This document shows, piece after piece, positions 16,897 to 19,511 of a stretch of 19,511 bases of DNA. Each line of letters begins with the position of its first letter. Position 1 is the stretch's first letter. Source of the DNA: UBA1715 sp045599365. GTDB taxonomy: Bacteria; Bacteroidota; Bacteroidia; Bacteroidales; UBA1715. The position numbers and the translations under genes were made by a program. Location: assembly GCA_045599365.1 (NCBI GenBank), contig JAZRVS010000044.1:1-19511 (forward strand). The letters run 5' to 3'. The notes under the pieces are model-generated. The model ran no database searches and was not told where the DNA came from. It saw only the letters and a program-made list of their open reading frames with translations.

Positions 16897-19509
16897 TTAC
16901 AATACAATATTGATAATCTTTCCTGGCACGACAATCACCTTTTTCGTTGGTTTCCCGTCAAGCCATTTGATTGTACGTTCGTCAGCCATCACAACTTTTT
17001 CTACTTCTTGTGAGGTTGCCGATTTAGGAAATTCCATTTCGAAACGACGTTTTCCGTTGAATGAAACTGGATATATTACATTTTCATCGACTAACTTCGA
17101 TTCGTCGCAAACTGGCCAAGGCTCGTATGCCATAGACTTCGTCCCTCCATACATTTGCCACAATTCTTCTGCCAAATGAGGAGCAAATGGAGAAAGAACT
17201 TTAAAGAAATCTTTTGCAGTTTCAACAGAAACTTTTCCTGCTTTGTAACAAGCATTTGTAAATACCATCATTTGTGAAATTGCCGTATTAAAGCGAAGAT
17301 TTTCAACATCATCGGCAACTTTCTTGATAGTTTTGTGAAGTTCTTTTAAAACAGCATTATCGTCTTTCAAACCGGCAACAACATTTTCTTTTTCGCTAAA
17401 GAAACGGAACACGCGGGCAAGGAAGTTGAATACACCCTTCACACCACTTTCGGCCCATGGTTTTACGGCATCAAGCGGTCCCATAAACATTTCGTACAAG
17501 CGAAGACTGTCGGCACCATAATGAGCAATCACATCATCGGGATTCACAACATTCTTTAACGATTTCGACATTTTTGCCACAATCTGACGAAGTTCTTCAC
17601 CAGTTTCCTTATGGAAGAATTTTCCATCTTTTTCTTCAACCATATCCGATGTTACTTTTGCACCTGCTTGTGTTTCGTAGGCAAACGCCAAAATCATACC
17701 TTGGTTGAACAGTTTCTGATATGGTTCATCAGTATGAACAATTCCTAAATCAAACAAAACTTTGTGCCAGAAACGGCTATACAACAAGTGAAGCACAGCG
17801 TGTTCGGCACCACCGATATACAAATCAACTGGTAACCAATAATTTTCTGCTTCAACAGAGAACGGAGCCGAATCATTTTTAGGATCGGCATAACGAAGAT
17901 AATACCAGCAAGAACCAGCCCATTGTGGCATTGTGTTTGTTTCGTAACGTCCTTTGCGACCATTTTTGTCAACCACATTCAACCAATCGGTTGCGTTTGC
18001 CAATGGAGATTCGCCAGTGTCGCTTGGCTCGTATTTTGAAAGTTCTGGCAATTGATGAGGAAGATTTGCTTCGTCAACAGTAGAAACTTCTCCATCTTCC
18101 CAGTGAATGATTGGGAATGGTTCGCCCCAATAGCGTTGACGGCTGAACAACCAGTCACGAATTTTATAGTTAACCGTTGCCTTACCGATTTTATTTTCTG
18201 ACAACCAAGCAACCATTTTTGCAATGGCATCTTTCTTATTTAAACCATCAAGGAATCCGGAATTTACGTGAACACCGTCTTCTGTCCATGCTTGTTGCTG
18301 AACATCAACTTCCGATTTCAAAACTTCGATGATTGGCAAATTGAATTTCTTTGCAAATTCCCAGTCACGTGTATCGTGAGCAGGAACAGCCATAATTGCA
18401 CCTGTTCCATATCCCATAAGAACGTAGTCGGCAACCCAAATAGGAATCAATGTTCCATTTACAGGATTTTTCGCATATCGACCAGAGAATACACCAGTTT
18501 TTTCTTTTGCCAATTCTGTTCTATCCAAATCCGACTTCATTGAAGCCTGTTTTCTATAATCGTCAACAGCAGATTTTTGGTCGGCAGTAACAATTTGGTC
18601 AATCATTGGATGTTCGGGAGCAATAACCATATATGTTGCACCGAACAATGTATCGCAACGAGTTGTATAAACAGTCAATTTAGCATCTACACCTTCAAGT
18701 TGGAAATCAACTTCGGCACCAGTTGAACGACCAATCCAGTTACGTTGCATATCTTTAACACCAGCTGGCCAATCCAAACCTTCAAGACCTTGAATTAGGC
18801 GTTCTGCATACAAAGGAATACGCAACATCCATTGTTTTAGATTTTTACGATTTACCTGACAACCACATTTTTCGTGAGAACCATCGTTCAAAACTTCTTC
18901 GTTGGCACAAACAGTTTTACAATTTGGACACCACCAAACCTGTGCATTATCATAATATGCAAGTCGTTGAGAATTAACATATTCAGTTACTGCATCTTTA
19001 CCTTTTGCTTCAACTTCGGCAGGAATTGGAAGTTCCGAAATTGGACGACCTTTTTGTTGTTCTTTATCGAACCAAGTATTGTACAATTTGATAAAAATCC
19101 ATTGTGTCCATTTGTAGTATTTTGGATCAGTTGTATTGATTTCGCGATCCCAGTCGTAACTCAATCCCAACGCCTTAATTTGACGACGGAAATTGTCGCA
19201 ATTTTTCTTTGTAGTAATAGCAGGGTGTGTCCCTGTTTGAATAGCATATTGTTCAGCAGGAAGACCGAAAGCGTCCCAACCCATTGGATGAAGCACATTG
19301 AAACCTTTCATACGTTTGTAACGGCTCATAATATCCGTTGCGGTATAGCCTTCAGGGTGACCAACGTGCAAACCAGCTCCCGATGGATACGGGAACATAT
19401 CAAGCGCATAAAATTTCGGTTTCGATTTGTCTAACTCAGTTTTGAAAGTCTTATTGGTTTCCCAATATTCCTGCCATTTCTTTTCAATTTCGGTAAAATT
19501 GTATTCCAT
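16897..19509 (-). CDS. leuS: Leucyl-tRNA synthetase
   Basis: Complete at 870 residues, a usual length for bacterial LeuRS. It charges tRNA-Leu with leucine in the cytoplasm. Seen in order: Rossmann catalytic start with FPYPSGAGLHVGHPEGY (HIGH-type HVGH at 48-51); NVLHPMGWDAFGLPAEQYA; zinc-knuckle cysteines C194, C197, C215 and C217; the editing domain with TTRCDT (282-287) and MAVPAHDTRDWEF (373-385, including the conserved Asp); DWLFSRQRYWGEPFP (452-466); KMSKS loop (646-650); anticodon-binding and C-terminal domains ending KKVIVVPGKIINIVL. The editing site has Cys where many bacteria have Pro (TTRPDT), a position that varies in the family. The ATG at 19509 begins the standard MEYNFTEIEKKWQ start. 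The promoter lies beyond the right edge. The SPOR gene follows 32 bases downstream. Confidence 0.99.
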   Translation of the reverse strand: MEYNFTEIEKKWQEYWETNKTFKTELDKSKPKFYALDMFPYPSGAGLHVGHPEGYTATDIMSRYKRMKGFNVLHPMGWDAFGLPAEQYAIQTGTHPAITTKKNCDNFRRQIKALGLSYDWDREINTTDPKYYKWTQWIFIKLYNTWFDKEQQKGRPISELPIPAEVEAKGKDAVTEYVNSQRLAYYDNAQVWWCPNCKTVCANEEVLNDGSHEKCGCQVNRKNLKQWMLRIPLYAERLIQGLEGLDWPAGVKDMQRNWIGRSTGAEVDFQLEGVDAKLTVYTTRCDTLFGATYMVIAPEHPMIDQIVTADQKSAVDDYRKQASMKSDLDRTELAKEKTGVFSGRYAKNPVNGTLIPIWVADYVLMGYGTGAIMAVPAHDTRDWEFAKKFNLPIIEVLKSEVDVQQQAWTEDGVHVNSGFLDGLNKKDAIAKMVAWLSENKIGKATVNYKIRDWLFSRQRYWGEPFPIIHWEDGEVSTVDEANLPHQLPELSKYEPSDTGESPLANATDWLNVVDKNGRKGRYETNTMPQWAGSCWYYLRYADPKNDSAPFSVEAENYWLPVDLYIGGAEHAVLHLLYSRFWHKVLFDLGIVHTDEPYQKLFNQGMILAFAYETQAGAKVTSDMVEEKDGKFFHKETGEELRQIVAKMSKSLKNVVNPDDVIAHYGADSLRLYEMFMGPLDAVKPWAESGVKGVFNFLARVFRFFSEKENVVAGLKDDNAVLKELHKTIKKVADDVENLRFNTAISQMMVFTNACYKAGKVSVETAKDFFKVLSPFAPHLAEELWQMYGGTKSMAYEPWPVCDESKLVDENVIYPVSFNGKRRFEMEFPKSATSQEVEKVVMADERTIKWLDGKPTKKVIVVPGKIINIVL

Positions 19510-19511
19510 AA

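Noticed and set aside
18874..19434. 186-codon plus-strand open frame opposite leuS
   Set aside because: It lies wholly antisense to a clear LeuRS, has a composition typical of a shadow frame (rich in Cys, Phe, Ile) and shows no recognisable domain.

Overview
The window looks like an AT-rich Bacteroidota chromosome, most likely of the order Bacteroidales. Four things point that way: a Bacteroides-like leucyl-tRNA synthetase and HisIE, promoters of the TTTG-N21-TAnnTTTG kind, a small exported SPOR protein, and two giant surface proteins built from Listeria/Bacteroides (InlB B) repeats and SprB repeats. The first of these giants ends in a type IX secretion (T9SS) sorting domain. The window is almost entirely coding. 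No tRNA, rRNA, CRISPR array or insertion sequence was seen.

Layout from right to left (most genes are on the minus strand): leuS (16897-19509) is followed after 32 bases by a SPOR-domain protein gene (16373-16864). A plus-strand gene with an AlbA_2/Schlafen-type domain (15446-16390) runs tail-to-tail into the SPOR gene, overlapping it by 18 bases. The AlbA_2-type gene and the minus-strand hisIE-like gene (14806-15393) are divergent and share a 52-base spacer carrying back-to-back promoters. A 236-base gap follows, then the first giant gene (5978-14569, about 2863 residues). After 58 bases comes the second giant gene (start 5919), which runs off the left edge after 1973 residues.

The two giants are tandem paralogues with the same plan: signal peptide, Calx-beta-like domain, a long unrecognised N-terminal region, an SbsA/Ig-like domain, a long B-repeat array (19 copies in the first, 15 in the second), one divergent B-repeat, an Ig-like segment, SprB repeats (3 against 2) and a fibronectin-like region. 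The first giant then has a second fibronectin-like segment and a T9SS type A C-terminal domain. The same end is expected for the second but lies outside the window. They are presumably long cell-surface or secreted adhesin-like stalks.

The most unusual signal is in the first giant. Two of its B-repeats (numbers 6 and 8) are each interrupted, at the same loop, by a pair of domains resembling the C-terminal domain of ribosomal protein bL12. One of the four carries the near-invariant bL12 motif TGLGLKEAKDLV. Repeat-specific wording shows that repeats 6-7 and 8-9 are a duplicated block of about 300 residues, so one nested insertion was probably copied. A second oddity is the HisIE protein: its phosphohydrolase (HisE) half is canonical, but its cyclohydrolase (HisI) half has lost the expected metal and catalytic motifs.
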